Source: Anaeromassilibacillus sp. An172
GTDB lineage: Bacteria; Bacillota; Clostridia; Oscillospirales; Acutalibacteraceae
DNA: 35,783 nt
Reading direction: 5' to 3'
NCBI RefSeq assembly: GCF_002160515.1
Contig: NZ_NFKS01000031.1
Coordinates: 1 to 35,783, forward strand
Position numbers and translations under genes: made by a program. Below the pieces are notes generated by a model that was given only the letters and a program-made list of their open reading frames with translations, was not told where the DNA came from and did not search any database. Positions 34,014-35,783 of this stretch are shown piece after piece (position 1 is the first letter of the stretch; the number at the start of each line of letters is the position of its first letter).

Positions 34014-35231
34014 GTGAAAAATATGGATGATTTGCTTTTAGGGCTTAATTTGTTTTACAGGTCTTCAAATTGTTATATATCTATTTTTAATATGAAAGAC
34101 AATAATATATTTTGGAGCTGTTCAGATGATTTTTCTGCATTTTTTAAAGAGATTTTTCAGCGTCCATATATTAAGTTTGGAGATAAACCAAAAATATTTT
34201 TAATTAACGGATTGGAACTCATAGCTGTATTTAAGTTTTCTATATTTAATGAAGAGTTTGCGGTTCTTTTGGGGCCGGTTTTTACCACTGACCCTTTTAA
34301 TGATTCTGGACTGTTCGGAAAAACATTGTACTTGGTTACAGAAGGAGATACCAAAAAAATAAAGGACTATTTATACAAGGTAAAGATTTCCGAGAAACAG
34401 AGTTTTATAGATGATTTGTTCCTCTGTTATTTTATGCTTACAGGAAATACTATGGAGAATGAATATAACATAGAGGAAAAAATCATTTATAAAAGTATAA
34501 ACAGAGATATAGAAAAAAGAATTTTTGAGATGAGGGAAGAGGAAGAACCAGACTATTTTCCATTTGAAAGGCAGGAAACAGTTCTTTCAGCTATAACAAG
34601 CGGTGATGTGAAGAGAGCAAAAGAATTGTGTAAAACATTTTTGTGTTTTAAGCCTTTTAAAAGGTGTGATGACAACCTTACCTCAAGTAAAATCCGCTAT
34701 ATGTCTGCTATGCTTGTCATTTACAGACAAGCTATACTTTTCGGCGTTGATGAAACACATTCTGCGGCGATTTATAAAGAATTTTGCAAAAAAATTTCGT
34801 ACGCCAAAAATGAATTGGAAATGAAAAATTTATTTTTATCTGTAGTTGTAGAGTACACTCAAAAAATATCAGACTCAAATGTTTATAAAGTTGATATCAG
34901 AAAGGTAAATCCGGCGGTAAAAAAAGCCGTAAGCTATATCAGCCAGCATTTGCACAGCTATATATCCGTATATGATATTTGTTGCTACTGTGCCGTCAGC
35001 GAATCTTATCTAAGAATAAATTTCAAACATGATTTAGGAAAAAGTATTGTTGACTTTATAAATGAGCAAAAAATCAGGGAATCTAAGATACTTTTGAAAA
35101 ACACGGATTATACAATAGCTGAGATTTCCGGTTATCTGTCTTTTTCTTCTCCAAGCTATTTTGCTAATCTGTTTAAGAAGTATTGCGGAAAAACTCCCCG
35201 TGAATACAGAAATTCAATAGATAAATGTTGA
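34014..35231 (+). CDS. Large AraC-family regulator with PocR/YSIRK-type N-terminal domain
   Basis: Regulator of 405 residues, longer than usual AraC proteins. The N-terminal 130 residues (SNCYISIFNMKDNNIFWSC, then FAVLLGPVFTTDPFNDSG) look like the sensory domain of the longer AraC regulators found with sugar or surface genes. A helical middle (about 150-290) is followed by a C-terminal double helix-turn-helix (about 300-402) with ISVYDICCYCAVSESYLRINFKH and AEISGYLSFSSPSYFANLFKKYCGKTPREYR. The start GTG at 34014 has GAGGGGG 7 bases upstream. It follows the PTS gene in the same direction and may regulate sugar uptake. Its inducer is unknown. Confidence 0.85.
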   Translation: MKNMDDLLLGLNLFYRSSNCYISIFNMKDNNIFWSCSDDFSAFFKEIFQRPYIKFGDKPKIFLINGLELIAVFKFSIFNEEFAVLLGPVFTTDPFNDSGLFGKTLYLVTEGDTKKIKDYLYKVKISEKQSFIDDLFLCYFMLTGNTMENEYNIEEKIIYKSINRDIEKRIFEMREEEEPDYFPFERQETVLSAITSGDVKRAKELCKTFLCFKPFKRCDDNLTSSKIRYMSAMLVIYRQAILFGVDETHSAAIYKEFCKKISYAKNELEMKNLFLSVVVEYTQKISDSNVYKVDIRKVNPAVKKAVSYISQHLHSYISVYDICCYCAVSESYLRINFKHDLGKSIVDFINEQKIRESKILLKNTDYTIAEISGYLSFSSPSYFANLFKKYCGKTPREYRNSIDKC

Positions 35232-35269
35232 ATTTTAATTAAATAAATCGAATATTGTTAGTATTGCAG

Positions 35270-35313
35270 CCCTCTCTATGTTATAATTCTAAACATAAGA
35301 GGGTTGTTATTTT
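35270..35313 (+). terminator. Terminator of the large AraC gene
   Basis: CCCTCT-C-TATGTT (35270-35282) pairs with AACATA-AGAGGG (35292-35303) with one bulged base, followed by TTGTTATTTTA. Confidence 0.82.
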
Positions 35314-35729
35314 ACACAAAAAAATCATTATAATTTACTGAAAAATGTACAGTATAATATTTATTTAGCTTAAATTATTGCTATTACTAAATATAAAAGT
35401 AAAAAATAAGAAAAAAGTGTGATTTAAAGCTGAAAAGATAATTATATGTTAAATACTATATGAATATTGTCCGATTTGCCATGTGTAGCTTAAAATATAG
35501 CATATAGAGAAAGGAGTATTAAAGATTTTTAAATGAGCAAGGAGGAAATCGGATATTTATAGAATTTTTGATGGTTATATGTGTGATGAATTAAAATCGA
35601 CATAAGAGGAGGGATAAATTTATATCGTAAACAAATATTTTAGTGTAATTTTTTATTTATTTCTTTGTTTAATCTGAAAGACCAACTATAAAAAGTCAAT
35701 AGGAAAAATAAAAAAATAACGAATAAGGG
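35314..35729. other. Gene-poor AT-rich stretch with unused ribosome sites
   Basis: No supported gene. Good ribosome-site sequences (AAAGGAG at about 35511, AAGGAGG at about 35540, GAGGAGG at about 35608) occur but the frames after them close within about 10 codons. A possible promoter (TTGTCC at about 35468 with TAAAAT 18 bases on) precedes them. The stretch may hold decayed genes, very short peptides or a leader. Confidence 0.35.
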
Positions 35730-35783
35730 ATGAAAAAATATGCAAGACAAAAAGACCTGAACAAAAAGTCCAAGTCGATGGAT
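35730..35783 (+). CDS. Possible gene start, cut by the window end
   Basis: From the ATG at 35730 the frame stays open for 18 codons to the end of the window (MKKYARQKDLNKKSKSMD). The only ribosome-like sequence, AAGGG, abuts the ATG, so the start is weak. The peptide is highly basic; nothing more can be said. Confidence 0.25.
   Translation, partial: MKKYARQKDLNKKSKSMD

Noticed and set aside
1-35783. CRISPR array, rRNA or tRNA genes
   Set aside because: No regularly spaced repeats and no rRNA- or tRNA-like segments were seen on reading; a covariance-model scan was not possible.

Overview
The window looks like chromosome from a low-GC Gram-positive anaerobe of the Clostridia, probably a gut-associated Eubacteriales species. 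The evidence is purine-rich GGAGG ribosome sites, AT-rich intergenic DNA, an agr-type peptide signalling locus, clostridial wall-type Rhs/YD repeats, Mor-family small regulators, and PTS plus GH36 sugar genes. No rRNA, tRNA or CRISPR array was recognised.

Left part (1-4092): a nearly complete IS21-family element (istA/istB), whose base composition is visibly more GC-rich than its surroundings. It is followed by a short large-type serine recombinase on the minus strand and about 650 bases without a clear gene that hold an orphan terminator and inverted repeats.

Agr and Rhs island (4093-16055): a very AT-rich agr-like locus in the order A-C-B-D, with agrD as a 50-codon gene. Next come a DUF6232-like membrane protein and a small coiled-coil protein that share a short motif, and then a strong terminator. 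After that lies a 2129-residue secreted DNRLRE/CBM/YD-repeat Rhs protein with a C-terminal cassette I do not recognise. Two small polytopic membrane proteins follow and are the immunity candidates, and then a frameshifted scrap of a second Rhs core. The layout suggests cell-density signalling next to a contact or secreted polymorphic toxin, but regulation of the toxin by Agr is inference.

Decayed sugar locus (16056-20760, minus strand): a GH32 sucrose-6-phosphate hydrolase fragment, a PTS EIIBC gene with two in-frame stops and a frameshift, and a frameshifted GH36 alpha-galactosidase. The last two were translationally coupled.

Middle part (20761-28750): a ferredoxin / NapH-like membrane iron-sulfur protein / rhodanese lipoprotein operon; a 7TM histidine kinase with its OmpR-type regulator; a group made of a Mor-like regulator, a small membrane protein, a PH-SHOCT protein and a second Mor-like regulator; and a WYL-domain regulator.

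Right part (28748-35783): a working counterpart of the decayed locus. A divergent AraC regulator faces an intact GH36 alpha-galactosidase across an operator-like palindrome. A roughly 300-base structured or decayed spacer follows, then an intact PTS EIIBC and a second, larger AraC-type regulator. The last 450 bases hold several good ribosome sites without genes, and perhaps the start of a gene cut by the window end.
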